From the NCBI GenBank assembly GCA_027531255.1, contig JAPZRU010000004.1, positions 1 to 44,380 of the forward strand: a stretch of DNA of 44,380 nt. Reading direction: 5' to 3'. The position numbers were made by a program, and so were the translations under genes. The DNA is from Steroidobacteraceae bacterium (GTDB lineage: Bacteria > Pseudomonadota > Gammaproteobacteria > Steroidobacterales > Steroidobacteraceae). This document shows, piece by piece, positions 7,816 through 15,737 of this stretch. How positions within the stretch are numbered: the first letter of the stretch is position 1; every line of letters starts with the position of its first letter. Below the pieces are notes generated by a model, which saw only the letters and a list, made by a program, of their open reading frames with translations, was not told the origin of the DNA and did no database searches.

Positions 7816-8239
7816 GGCCGGGGAGCCCCAGCGCGGAGACCTCGACGATCGTGTCGGCGGGGTACGGCTTCCGGAAGTACTTCTCCCGCAGCCGCACGAT
7901 CACCGGGAACTTCGACATGTCGGTGACGTAGATGTTGACCTTCGCCACGCGGTCGAGTCCCGACCCCGCACGCTCGAGGACGAGCCCGAGCATGCGGAAG
8001 GCCTGTTCCGCCTGCGCCTCGAAGTCGTCGCTGACGATGTTGCCCTCGAGGTCCATGCCGACCTGCCCCGACACGAACACGAGGTCGCCGACCCGGATGG
8101 CCTGCGAGATCCCGAACTTCTCGTAGGGATCCGGCGTGGTCTGGACCTGGTGCAGTTCCCGGTCCGCGGCCCACGCGGGCGCGACGCCGCCGAGAGCCAC
8201 GAACGCGACGGCGGCGAACTGAAGCATCTTCTTGACCAC
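7775..8239 (-). CDS. Exported Rid (RidA/YjgF/UK114) family protein lacking the catalytic arginine
   Basis: The product is 154 residues. A signal peptide (LQFAAVAFVALGGVAPAWA) precedes a complete Rid domain: DLVFVSGQVGMD, then SDDFEAQAEQAFRMLG, VAKVNIYVTDMSKFPV, and IVEVSALGLPGLKIEIEAI. The start is a GTG at 8239 with GGAGGA 5 nt upstream. In archetypal RidA the imine-deaminating Arg sits in a PARS/PART motif; here that stretch is PADT, with Asp at about residue 129, so classical 2-aminoacrylate deamination is unlikely. Export is also unusual, since RidA proteins are typically cytosolic. The gene follows the STN-receptor by 11 nt and is probably co-transcribed with it. A role in binding or hydrolysing a periplasmic intermediate is conceivable but unproven. 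Confidence 0.88.
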   Translation of the reverse strand: MVKKMLQFAAVAFVALGGVAPAWAADRELHQVQTTPDPYEKFGISQAIRVGDLVFVSGQVGMDLEGNIVSDDFEAQAEQAFRMLGLVLERAGSGLDRVAKVNIYVTDMSKFPVIVRLREKYFRKPYPADTIVEVSALGLPGLKIEIEAIGVVRP

Positions 8240-8250
8240 GGGTGTCCTCC

Positions 8251-10938
8251 TCACATCCGGATGCGGAAGCTGGCGCCCCAGGTGCGCGGCCGGCCCACGA
8301 ACCGGTACTGCGCCCCGAGCAGGTTGTAGCCCTCGGTGTAGTAGACCTTGTCCGTGAGGTTCTGGGCAGAGGCGGCAATGCTCCAGCGCGCGCCGGCGGG
8401 AGCCCAGCTGACGTGCGCGTTCAGCAGCGCAACGTCGCCAGCCGCGTCCAGCGGGCCGTTGCCGATGTCGAAGAAGTACTCGCTCACATGGTTGAACGCG
8501 AGTACCGCGGCGGCTTCGCCGCCCCCCACGCTGCCGTGCGCCCGCACCGACCCATTGACGCTGAACTCCGGCGCGAAGACCAGCCGCTTGCCCGAGCGGT
8601 CCTCGACGATCGGCTGCCCGCCCGGCGTCACGCCGACGACCGAGATGAAGTCCTTGGTCTTGGTGTCGAGGTAGGCGCCGCCGAGCTGCACGTCCAGCCA
8701 GCTGGCGACGTCCGCCGTCAGCTCGAGCTCGAGGCCGCTGATCTCGGCGTTGGCCGCGTTCTCGACGCGGTCGACGGGGATGCCGCCGACGAGGGACTGC
8801 GTGAACAGCTGCAGGTCGCGGTAGTCGTAGTAGAAGGCGGCCGCGCTCGCGCGGAGCCGCTGGTCCGCCCACGCGCCCTTGACGCCGACCTCGTACATCT
8901 TGAGGTTCTCGCTGGCGAACGGCTCGACCTGCGGCCGGCTGGAGATGATGCCGCCGGCATTGGTGCCGCCGCTTTTGTAGCCGTTGGCCACCTTCGCGTA
9001 GACCAGCAGGTCGTCGGCGGGCTTCCAGCTCGCCGTGACGTCCCACGACACGAACTCGTCGCTGAAGCTGCGGTTCTCCCGCACGTCCGGTGCGCCGAGG
9101 ATCGCGCCGAAGAAGCCGCCGGTGTTCACGTCGACGCTCGACTCGGAGTCCTCCGAGCTGTAGCGCGCGCCGGCCCGGAGGTCGAACGTCGGGGTCAGCT
9201 TCCATTCGGCGTGGACGAACGCCGCCCAGGTGTCGAGCTGCTGGCCGAAGCGGTTCAGGTACGGGTCCTGGGACACGGCGAGCGGGTTCCGGAACGAGGC
9301 CGGCAGCTCGACCGCGCCGGTCTTCTCGTCGTCCATGTAGAAGCCGCCGACCATCAGGTAGACGTCGCCGAGCTGCCGGCCGGCCCGGAGCTCCTGCGTC
9401 AGCTGCTTCGCGTCGAGGTCCAGCCTGAACTTGGTGTTCTCGAAGGCGGCGAGACCCGCCGCCGTCGCCAGCCCGAACGGCACGACCACGCCCGCCTCGA
9501 TGTGCCGCTTCTTCAGGTCCTCGTATGCGGTGATCGAGGTCACGTCCCACGCGCCTAGCGCGAACCGGGCCGTCACCGACCCGCCGATCGTGTCGACGTC
9601 CAGCGGAATGTTGTCGGCACCGTGGAAATTCGCCGCGAACGGGTCGCTGTTCGGGTCGCGGTAGCCGAACGCGTCCACGCACTCGCGGGCGTTCACCCGG
9701 GCCACCGAGCACGGGGTGAAGGTCGCGGGGTCGAGCAGCCCGCGGTGGTTCTCGAGGACGCTCACGTTGCGGATGCGGCTGACGTTGGCCCGGAAATGCA
9801 GGGAGGCCGTCTCGCCGAGGTCCGTGACCAGCTGCGCACGCCCCGCGAGGATGTCCTTGGAGGCCACGTTCCGCCCGGAGATCCGCTCCCGCATGTAGCC
9901 GTCGTCGCGGTCGTAAAGCATCGAGACGCGGCCCCGCACGTTATCGCCGAGCGGGCCGCCGAGCGCGCCCTCGAAGCGCCGCTGGCTGAAGGAGCCGAGC
10001 GTCAGCTCGCCGTAGCCCTCGACGGTCTCGGTCGGCGGGTTCGTGACGAAATGCACCAGCCCGGCTGTGGCGTTGCGGCCGTAGAGGGTGCCCTGCGGCC
10101 CGCGCAGCACCTCGACGCGCTTCATGTCGAAGAACTTGGCGGCCTGGCCCGCCACCGTCGCCATGTAGACGTCGTCCACGTACACGGCGACCGCGCCCTC
10201 CAGGTTGTCGCTGAAGGTGTTGAGGCCCACGCCGCGGATCGAGAGCGACGGGGTCGTGCCCTCGCCGGCCGGCGAGCCCATGGTGAAGTTCGGCACCCGG
10301 CTGGTCAGGCCCGAGATGTCGGACACGCCGAGCTCCGCCAGCGACTCGCCGCTCAGGGCGGTGATCGCGCTCGGCACGTCGAGGAGCCGCTCGTCGCGCC
10401 GGTTGGCGCTGACGATGATCTCGTCGAGCGGCTCCGCGGCCGCCGCCTCCTGCGCCGTCTGCGCCTGCGCGGGCGCCCCGGGTGCACCGGCGATGATCGC
10501 CGCCACGGCACCCCAGAGGCGGGTACGAGAGGTCGTCTTCATGAGCTGCTCCTCGCAGGTCGAACTGGACGTAGCCGGATCCACGACGCGAACCAGCGGC
10601 CGCGGGCCGCTTTCCACGGAACCGCGCATGCCGGTCCCCCGCAGCAGCAGGGCGAGCGCCTCGTCGAGCGTGTAGCGGCCGACCAGCGCGCTCGCCTGCT
10701 TGCGTCGTGCGGATTCAAAGCAGAACACGAGCGTGATGCCCGCCTGCCGCGCAAACGCCGTCAGCGCGCGGTCCGCGCGCTGCGCCGGGATCCGGAACTG
10801 GAACTGCTGGGCCGCGGGCGGTGTGACCGCCGGATCGGCGGGCGGCACGGGCGGCACGGGCGGCTCGGCGAGCGACCTCGGCGGGCAGAGCAGCAGTACG
10901 ACGAGCGCCGCGGGCCATGGCTGGGATCTTCTGCGCAA
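8251..10938 (-). CDS. STN domain fused to TonB-dependent receptor (FecA-type transducer, 2 of 4)
   Basis: From a TTG at 10938 (GAGG 6 nt upstream) the frame encodes 895 residues. In order these are a signal peptide (SQPWPAALVVLLLCPPRSLA), a Pro-rich linker, an STN domain (QFQFRIPAQRADRALTAFAR, then GRYTLDEALALLL), a second signal-peptide-like stretch, the plug (LSIRGVGLNTFSDN; VEVLRGPQGTLYGRNATAG) and a barrel ending WGASFRIRM. The second hydrophobic stretch begins at an ATG (10542) with its own Shine-Dalgarno, so a 763-residue receptor without STN could also be made. STN domains contact FecR-type anti-sigma factors, and a sigma/FecR pair is divergent, so this is a cell-surface signalling receptor. 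The ligand is unknown; ferric chelates are typical for such systems, but organic ligands are possible. Confidence 0.88.
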   Translation of the reverse strand: MRRRSQPWPAALVVLLLCPPRSLAEPPVPPVPPADPAVTPPAAQQFQFRIPAQRADRALTAFARQAGITLVFCFESARRKQASALVGRYTLDEALALLLRGTGMRGSVESGPRPLVRVVDPATSSSTCEEQLMKTTSRTRLWGAVAAIIAGAPGAPAQAQTAQEAAAAEPLDEIIVSANRRDERLLDVPSAITALSGESLAELGVSDISGLTSRVPNFTMGSPAGEGTTPSLSIRGVGLNTFSDNLEGAVAVYVDDVYMATVAGQAAKFFDMKRVEVLRGPQGTLYGRNATAGLVHFVTNPPTETVEGYGELTLGSFSQRRFEGALGGPLGDNVRGRVSMLYDRDDGYMRERISGRNVASKDILAGRAQLVTDLGETASLHFRANVSRIRNVSVLENHRGLLDPATFTPCSVARVNARECVDAFGYRDPNSDPFAANFHGADNIPLDVDTIGGSVTARFALGAWDVTSITAYEDLKKRHIEAGVVVPFGLATAAGLAAFENTKFRLDLDAKQLTQELRAGRQLGDVYLMVGGFYMDDEKTGAVELPASFRNPLAVSQDPYLNRFGQQLDTWAAFVHAEWKLTPTFDLRAGARYSSEDSESSVDVNTGGFFGAILGAPDVRENRSFSDEFVSWDVTASWKPADDLLVYAKVANGYKSGGTNAGGIISSRPQVEPFASENLKMYEVGVKGAWADQRLRASAAAFYYDYRDLQLFTQSLVGGIPVDRVENAANAEISGLELELTADVASWLDVQLGGAYLDTKTKDFISVVGVTPGGQPIVEDRSGKRLVFAPEFSVNGSVRAHGSVGGGEAAAVLAFNHVSEYFFDIGNGPLDAAGDVALLNAHVSWAPAGARWSIAASAQNLTDKVYYTEGYNLLGAQYRFVGRPRTWGASFRIRM
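10540..10554 (-). promoter_or_regulatory. Internal ribosome binding site and alternative start of the receptor
   Basis: On the minus strand GAGGAG (10554-10549) is followed by a 6-nt spacer and ATG (10542-10540). The codons after it encode a normal Sec signal peptide (MKTTSRTRLWGAVAAIIAGA, then PAQAQ). This strongly suggests that translation can start here and yield a receptor without the upstream STN domain. Confidence 0.6.
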
Positions 10939-11011
10939 ACTGGACCTCGTTAGGGACGTAGACAGGTCACGGGACGATTTCCTCCATGCCGGCGGCTCGC
11001 CTCCCCGCTGC

Positions 11012-11042
11012 TTGACAGCGCGGCACGGCAACGTGGTCTACT
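11012..11042 (+). promoter_or_regulatory. Candidate promoter of the ECF sigma gene
   Basis: A perfect TTGACA at 11012-11017 is followed, 17-19 nt later, by a weak -10-like GGTCTACT (11035-11042). The predicted transcript would begin only a few nucleotides before the sigma ATG at 11050, suggesting a leaderless or nearly leaderless message. The alternative is that the true promoter lies farther upstream. Confidence 0.35.
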
Positions 11043-11049
11043 CGGGAGT

Positions 11050-11595
11050 ATGTACGAGGACTCGGCACTGGCTGGCGCCTACAAGAAGATGCGTCGCCGG
11101 ATCGTGTTCGCGATCCGCAAGCTGGTGTCGCCGTCGGACGTGGAGGACGTCCTGCAGGAAGCGTTCCTCCGCTGCTACGAAGCGGAGAAGGTTCGCCACC
11201 TCGAGCATCCGTCCTCCTACCTGCTGAGGACGGCAGTGAACCTCGCGATCAACCACGTAGGAAGCGCCAGTCACCGCCTCAACGCCTCGCTGGACAGGCT
11301 CGACGACGAGCCGGGCAGCGAGCTCGACCTCGAGCGGCAGGCGATCGATCGCGAACGCCTGGCGCTCTACTGCGAAGCGGTGGCGCAACTGCCGATGCAG
11401 TGCCGCCGCGCGTTCCTGCTGAAGAAGGTCTACGGCCTGAGCCAGCGGGAGATCGCGGCGCGCCTCGGGATCAGCGAGAGCACCGTCGAGAAGCACGTCG
11501 CCAAGGGCCTGCTCCACTGCGCGACCCGCATCGCGGACGTCGAGGCCGGCAGCGGCGCGAAGCCCGAGAGGCAGAGGACCCGCTCCCGTGGGTAA
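11050..11595 (+). CDS. ECF-family RNA polymerase sigma factor (FecI-like)
   Basis: A 181-residue sigma factor with region 2 (about 10-75; RIVFAIRKLVSPSDVEDVLQ, EAFLRCYE) and region 4 (about 115-165; LPMQCRRAFLLKKVYGLSQR, EIAARLGISESTVEKHVAKG). This is the two-domain arrangement of ECF sigmas, with the short linker and EKHV recognition helix typical of FecI-like iron-regulated types. The ATG has GGGAG only one base upstream, too close for a normal ribosome site. The downstream anti-sigma gene overlaps its end by 8 nt, and the STN-receptor is divergent. It presumably directs transcription of that receptor when the receptor signals through FecR. The C-terminal 15 residues are Arg-rich and dispensable-looking. 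Confidence 0.93.
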   Translation: MYEDSALAGAYKKMRRRIVFAIRKLVSPSDVEDVLQEAFLRCYEAEKVRHLEHPSSYLLRTAVNLAINHVGSASHRLNASLDRLDDEPGSELDLERQAIDRERLALYCEAVAQLPMQCRRAFLLKKVYGLSQREIAARLGISESTVEKHVAKGLLHCATRIADVEAGSGAKPERQRTRSRG

Positions 11596-12721
11596 GGTCG
11601 TTCGCATGGACGTCCGCGAATGCGCCCGGGAGGACGCGGCGCTGTGGCTGAGCCGGATCGATCGCGGCCTCGGCGAGAACGAGCGTCGGCAGCTCGAGGC
11701 CTGGCTGCAGGCTGATCCCCGCCACGGCGTGGTCTTCGTCGAGCTCGCGCGGGCGTGGGACAGGCTCGAGCAGTTGAGCGTGCTGTCCGGCCTCGTGGAG
11801 CTGCCGGCACCGAGGCCGCGCCGCAGGAGCGCCACCCGGGCGGTCGCGGCGGCCGCGGCGGCGATCGGGATCGTGGCGCTCGCCGCGCTGCTGGCGGGGC
11901 GTCTCGACGAGGCGGACCGGAGCGGGGCGCGCGTCGCAACTCCCGTACCCGTCGCGCCTGCGCCCGAGGCACGCGCCGCCCAGTGGCCGGCCTTCGTCTC
12001 GACCCGCGCGGGGGAGCTGCGCACGGTCGTGCTGCCCGACGGCACGTCGATCGCGATGAACACGAAGTCGACGCTGCGCACGCAGCTGGTCGGCCGCGAG
12101 CGGCGCGTCGAACTGGTCACGGGAGAGGCCACGTTCAACGTCGCCCACGACCCCGCACGGCCGTTCGTCGTGCGCGCCGCCGGGCAGGACATCCGCGCCG
12201 TCGGGACGGTGTTCACGGTGCGCGCGCTGTCGCCGAGCAGGGTGTCGGTGCTCGTCACGGAGGGGCGCGTGGCGCTGTCACGGCGCCCGTTGCGCGCCGA
12301 CTCGGACGGCGACCCGTCGGACACGCGGCTGCTCGAGGCAGGCGATCGCCTGCTGGCCAGCGAACGCGGGCTGCAGGTCGAGCGCCTGACGACCGAGGCG
12401 ATCGAGGAAGCCCTGGCCTGGCGGAACGGCGTGATCGTCTTCCAGGGCGAGCCGCTGGGCGAGGCGCTCGCGGAGATCTCGCGCTATTCGGACGCCCGCT
12501 TCCAGCTCGGTGACGAGGCGATCGGTTCGATGCGGGTGGCCGGCGTGTACCGGGTCGAGGACCTCGACGGCTTCATTCATTCGCTGCGCGTCAACCTGGG
12601 CGTCGGCGCGACGCGGCTGCCGGACGGCACGCTGTCGCTCCATCGGATCCGCGCCGAGGCCGCGGAGGCCGTGCGGGCGTCGGACGGGAGCGATTCGGCG
12701 CGGTACTCAGCCGTCCCGTGA
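11588..12721 (+). CDS. FecR-family anti-sigma factor with C-terminal STN-like domain
   Basis: A 377-residue protein with an N-terminal cytoplasmic FecR domain (about 8-60; ARGXW-like EDAALWLSRIDRGL and EAWLQADPRHGVVFVELARA), one membrane span (about 80-100; RAVAAAAAAIGIVALAALLA), the periplasmic FecR beta domain (about 125-235; GELRTVVLPDGTSIAMNTKS, GEATFNVAHDPARPFVVRA) and a C-terminal STN-like region (GEPLGEALAEISRYSDARF). The start is GTG 11588, overlapping the sigma gene; ATG 11606 is an alternative. In the family model it holds the sigma factor at the inner membrane and relays the signal received from the STN domain of the outer-membrane receptor. Gene order sigma-FecR divergent from an STN receptor supports that circuit here. 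Confidence 0.92.
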   Translation: MGKVVRMDVRECAREDAALWLSRIDRGLGENERRQLEAWLQADPRHGVVFVELARAWDRLEQLSVLSGLVELPAPRPRRRSATRAVAAAAAAIGIVALAALLAGRLDEADRSGARVATPVPVAPAPEARAAQWPAFVSTRAGELRTVVLPDGTSIAMNTKSTLRTQLVGRERRVELVTGEATFNVAHDPARPFVVRAAGQDIRAVGTVFTVRALSPSRVSVLVTEGRVALSRRPLRADSDGDPSDTRLLEAGDRLLASERGLQVERLTTEAIEEALAWRNGVIVFQGEPLGEALAEISRYSDARFQLGDEAIGSMRVAGVYRVEDLDGFIHSLRVNLGVGATRLPDGTLSLHRIRAEAAEAVRASDGSDSARYSAVP

Positions 12722-13086
12722 GGCCGAGCGCGGGACCTGGATCGCCGGCCCGACGACGACGAAGACCTCGCACTCTCGCGCTTCGGACTGCGCCGGCACG
12801 GCATCCACGGCGCGCTACGGCGCGAACCGATCGAGGCGCAGCGGCTGGATCGTCGGCGGCGCCGTAGGCGCGAGCAGCGGGTGACCGCGCACCCGACCGT
12901 GCGTGCAGCGCCACGCGAAATCCGCGGACAGCGCGCCGGTCCCCGCCGGACGACGCGAGAGTCGGCCCGAATGGATCCGCGAGGTCGGCAGCGACCGTGC
13001 GCGGCTCGAGTGCGGCCGGGATCGATCGCCAATAGGCCCGCGGAGGCCAGACGGAGTACTCGCCGCGGAACCGGGATTGCGGCCCG
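12722..13086. other. 365-bp stretch without an intact gene; possible decayed coding remnant
   Basis: Between the FecR stop and the truncated SDR no complete gene is visible. On the minus strand one frame reads GEYSVWPPRAYWRSIPAALE with protein-like composition, and a neighbouring frame later reads RGHPLLAPTAPPTIQPLRL before a stop near 12825. This would fit a frameshifted C-terminal gene remnant. I recognise no family. Confidence 0.3.
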
Positions 13087-13542
13087 CTACCTTGGGAGAG
13101 ATCGTTCGAAATTCCTAGCCGCCCTATCCGCCAGCAGCACTCCCGACCGTTGCTGCAGCATCGGCCGCAAGGCCGCTGTGCAACCTTGCACCGCGCCGAG
13201 CAGGTTCGTGTCCACGGTCCGCCTGACCTTCAGCGCCTCCCCGTCGGTCAGATCCCCGAAGGCGGCGATGCCGGCGTTCGCGACGAACGCGTCGAGCCGC
13301 CCGCAAGCGTCGAGGGCCTGCTGCACGCAGCGCACGTTGGCCTCCGGAACCGTCACGTCCGCCGCGCAGCCGGTCGCGTCGAAGCCGTGCGCCGCGAGCC
13401 GCCTCGCGGCCGCATCGCACGACGCCTCATCGCGGTCGACGAGCACGACGCGCGCGCCCTCGGTGCCGAGGCTTTTCGCGATCGCGGTGCCGATGCCGCC
13501 GGCGGCGCCGGCGACGATCGCGCCCCCGTTCTCGAGCTTCAT
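13087..13542 (-). pseudogene. Truncated short-chain dehydrogenase/reductase
   Basis: The 151-codon frame has a normal SDR N-terminal half: a Rossmann start (GGAIVAGAAGGIGTAIAKSL), VVLVDRDEASCDAAARRLAA, CAADVTVPEANVRCV and ANAGIAAFGDL. After AALRPMLQQRSGV similarity stops and a stop codon follows about 17 residues later. The catalytic Ser, the YxxxK pair and the substrate-binding C-terminus are absent, and the length is about 60 percent of a normal SDR. It can bind no substrate in the usual way and is almost certainly inactive. It faces away from the TetR gene at 13651, as if that regulator once controlled it. Confidence 0.82.
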
Positions 13543-13650
13543 GGCTGCTCCTGTGCGCCTGAACTAAAGCCGGCGTCTTGCGTACACTCTAGGCCGGGAT
13601 CCGGTGCGGAACGCGGCGTCCGGCGAGAGATGTCAATGAAGGGAGACAAC

Positions 13651-14319
13651 ATGGGGTCAGGCAGGGCCGAGCGCGCCGGCCCGCAGTCGCGCCAGACGCG
13701 CTCCGCGCGCTCCGCAACCGATACCGGGGAGGCTGCGACGAACAGGGGCGGCAGGCGGCGGGAGAGGATCCTCGACGTCGCGAAGGACCTGCTGCTGCGC
13801 GGCGGCCCGTCGGCGGTCGTGTTCCGCGACATCGCGGCGCAGATCGGGACGACACACGGCAACCTTCAGCATTACTTCCCGACCCGCATGGACCTGGTCG
13901 TGGCGGTCTGCGATCGTGAGGTCGCGCGGTACACGAGGACCCTGCAGCAGGTGCCGTCGAGGCGCAGCTCCCGCATCCGGCGCCTCCGCCAAATCATCGA
14001 CAGTGGCTTCGGCCTGAGTCGTTCGCCCGACGCGCTGATCTGGCGCGTCATTGTCGGAATGGTGGACCACAGTCCCGAGATGAGGTTGCTGCACCGCCGG
14101 GAGATCGACGCGTACGGCGCTGCGTTGAGCGGCGAGCTGGCGCTCGTGTACCCCGAGCTGTCGGAGTCCGCGCGCCGGCAGGCCGTGCACCTGATCCAGA
14201 CCGCGATGCAGGGCCTCACGCTGCACTACGTGCACGCGGACCCCGATACGGTCAGCAGCCGTGCGCTCGAGAGCCGCCTAGCGAGCGCGATCGTCGAGCT
14301 GGTCGACGCCGGCGCGTAG
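13651..14319 (+). CDS. TetR/AcrR-family transcriptional regulator
   Basis: The 222-residue product starts at ATG 13651, which has AAGGGAG at optimal distance; in-frame ATGs at 13630 and 13636 are less favoured. After a basic, disordered leader, residues about 30-75 form the TetR DNA-binding domain (RRERILDVAKDLLLRGGPSA, VVFRDIAAQIGTTHGNLQHY, FPTRMDLV). The rest is a helical ligand domain (ALIWRVIVGMVDHSPEMRLL; HLIQTAMQGLTLHYVHAD). It converges on the SDR gene at the end of the DMFase-like operon and is divergent from the truncated SDR. It is the nearest regulator to the paired palindromes at 20827-20871 and is my preferred candidate to bind them, though this is only positional inference. Confidence 0.9.
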   Translation: MGSGRAERAGPQSRQTRSARSATDTGEAATNRGGRRRERILDVAKDLLLRGGPSAVVFRDIAAQIGTTHGNLQHYFPTRMDLVVAVCDREVARYTRTLQQVPSRRSSRIRRLRQIIDSGFGLSRSPDALIWRVIVGMVDHSPEMRLLHRREIDAYGAALSGELALVYPELSESARRQAVHLIQTAMQGLTLHYVHADPDTVSSRALESRLASAIVELVDAGA

Positions 14320-14380
14320 TAAGCGGACGGCGCCGCAGTGAGCCGTGTCCGACACCGCGAGAGGGCAGTGACCGCGGTGA

Positions 14381-15226
14381 TCAGCCAGCACTGGAGTACA
14401 CCGGTGCGCGCCGATCCTTGATCGACCGGAGGCGCTCCTCGATCATCGTCACGTACGTCGGATCGGAAATGATCCAGAAAGCTCCCCGCGCGATCTCGTC
14501 GAACACGAGCTTCGCGTGCTCGTCGGCGGGCATGCCGCCTTCGATCACGGCCGCGAAGCTGGATCGGAACTCCTCGACGCGCGGATCTGGCGCAGCGCAG
14601 TCCCCGGACGGAGCAGGAGGCGTGAGCGCCGTTGGTGGCTTCGCGATCGCCGTGGCCACGGCGCCTGGGCAGATCAGCGCCACCTTGACCCGCGACCGTG
14701 CCGCCTCGAGCTCGAGATGCAAGGTCTCCGTGAAGCCGACGACGGCATGCTTCGCCGCGCAGTAACAGGCCGAATACTCAAACGACATCAGCCCGGCAAT
14801 GGATGCCGTGTTCGCGATAATGCCGTCGTTCCCGCGGTTCAGCATTCGCGGCAGGAAGGCGTTGACCCCGTGGACGACGCCCATCAGATCGATATCCACC
14901 AGCCATTTCCACTGCTTGTTGGAGTAGCGCCACGACAGACCATCCAGATGAACGCCGGCATTGTTGAACAGCACATGCACGTCGCCGTGCGCTTCGTACA
15001 CCGCCTCGGCGAGCGCTTCCACCGCCGCTGCGTCTGCCACGTTGACGACGTGACCCGTGGCCGCAGTCCCCCGCTGCTGGAGTTCCTGCAGCGTTCCAGC
15101 GACCTTCTCCGCGTCGACGTCGACGACCGCGACGTCCATGCCGCGCTCGCCGGCTTCCAGCGCCAGACCGCGACCGATGCCGCTGCCCGCGCCCGTGACG
15201 ACGGCAACCCTATTCTCAAAGTCCAC
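14381..15226 (-). CDS. Short-chain dehydrogenase/reductase (complete)
   Basis: The 281-residue classical SDR has the NAD(P)-binding TGAGSGIG (11-18), an acidic residue after beta-2 (VVDVD, suggesting NAD preference), NNAG (88-91), catalytic Ser near 142 (TASIAGL) and Y155-x3-K159 (YCAAK). The C-terminal extension (IISDPTYVTMIEERLRSI) resembles SDRs acting on hydroxylated alicyclic or aromatic compounds. It is the last gene of the minus-strand operon that starts with a TonB receptor and contains the DMFase-like pair; 63 nt separate it from the PAS gene. A role oxidising or reducing a product of amide hydrolysis is plausible but the substrate cannot be deduced. Confidence 0.93.
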   Translation of the reverse strand: MDFENRVAVVTGAGSGIGRGLALEAGERGMDVAVVDVDAEKVAGTLQELQQRGTAATGHVVNVADAAAVEALAEAVYEAHGDVHVLFNNAGVHLDGLSWRYSNKQWKWLVDIDLMGVVHGVNAFLPRMLNRGNDGIIANTASIAGLMSFEYSACYCAAKHAVVGFTETLHLELEAARSRVKVALICPGAVATAIAKPPTALTPPAPSGDCAAPDPRVEEFRSSFAAVIEGGMPADEHAKLVFDEIARGAFWIISDPTYVTMIEERLRSIKDRRAPVYSSAG

Positions 15227-15289
15227 GGAATGCGCACTCCTGGCGAGGCTGAAAGTCGCCGCGCGGACTCAGCTCCGCAACCGGTTCAC

Positions 15290-15733
15290 TCAGCCGCGCT
15301 CTGATGCCGCCGTCATGTCGCTGAACAGTGCGTCCAGCCGATCCGCGCTCAAGATGTTGAACTGCACGATCCACACGGCTTCGCCGCCTGACGGAATCCG
15401 AGTAGCGAACTTCTGTGCATGGATGAGGCCGTAGCGCCGCGTCCGGAAGATGCAGAGTTCGTGGTCAGACTGCGGCGCACGGCCCGGGGCGAACACGACC
15501 GCCGCCCGGGCCCGGACGTCGGCCGCGTTATCGAAGCGGTCAACGACCGCGAATGCCGACGCGCCGGGGGCGCAGCCCCATTCGTCGCCGGCCATGCAAC
15601 GGAAAGCCTCGTTCACCGCGAGGATGACGTACTCGTCGTCCAGCAGGTACGCAGGCAGAATGCCGTTGAACAGCCGTAGCCAGGCCGATGCCGGCACGCG
15701 CGCGGTGCCGCCGGGAGCAGCGGAGTGTGTCAC
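15290..15733 (-). CDS. Small PAS-like protein
   Basis: A 147-residue protein with no hydrophobic signal. Residues about 18-110 look like a PAS fold: WLRLFNGILPAYLLDDEYVI, then LAVNEAFRCMAGDEWGC, a middle segment with an Arg/Ala-rich helix, and paired strands (SDHELCIFRTRRYGLIHAQK; GGEAVWIVQFNIL). There is no output domain, kinase or DNA-binding region. The GTG start lies 4 nt after the DMFase-like large subunit stop, so it is very likely co-translated. Stand-alone PAS modules can sense ligands, bind heme or flavin, or shield an enzyme product; none of these can be chosen here. It could also be an unrelated alpha/beta protein, as PAS similarity is by pattern only. Confidence 0.6.
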   Translation of the reverse strand: MTHSAAPGGTARVPASAWLRLFNGILPAYLLDDEYVILAVNEAFRCMAGDEWGCAPGASAFAVVDRFDNAADVRARAAVVFAPGRAPQSDHELCIFRTRRYGLIHAQKFATRIPSGGEAVWIVQFNILSADRLDALFSDMTAASERG

Positions 15734-15737
15734 GGCC

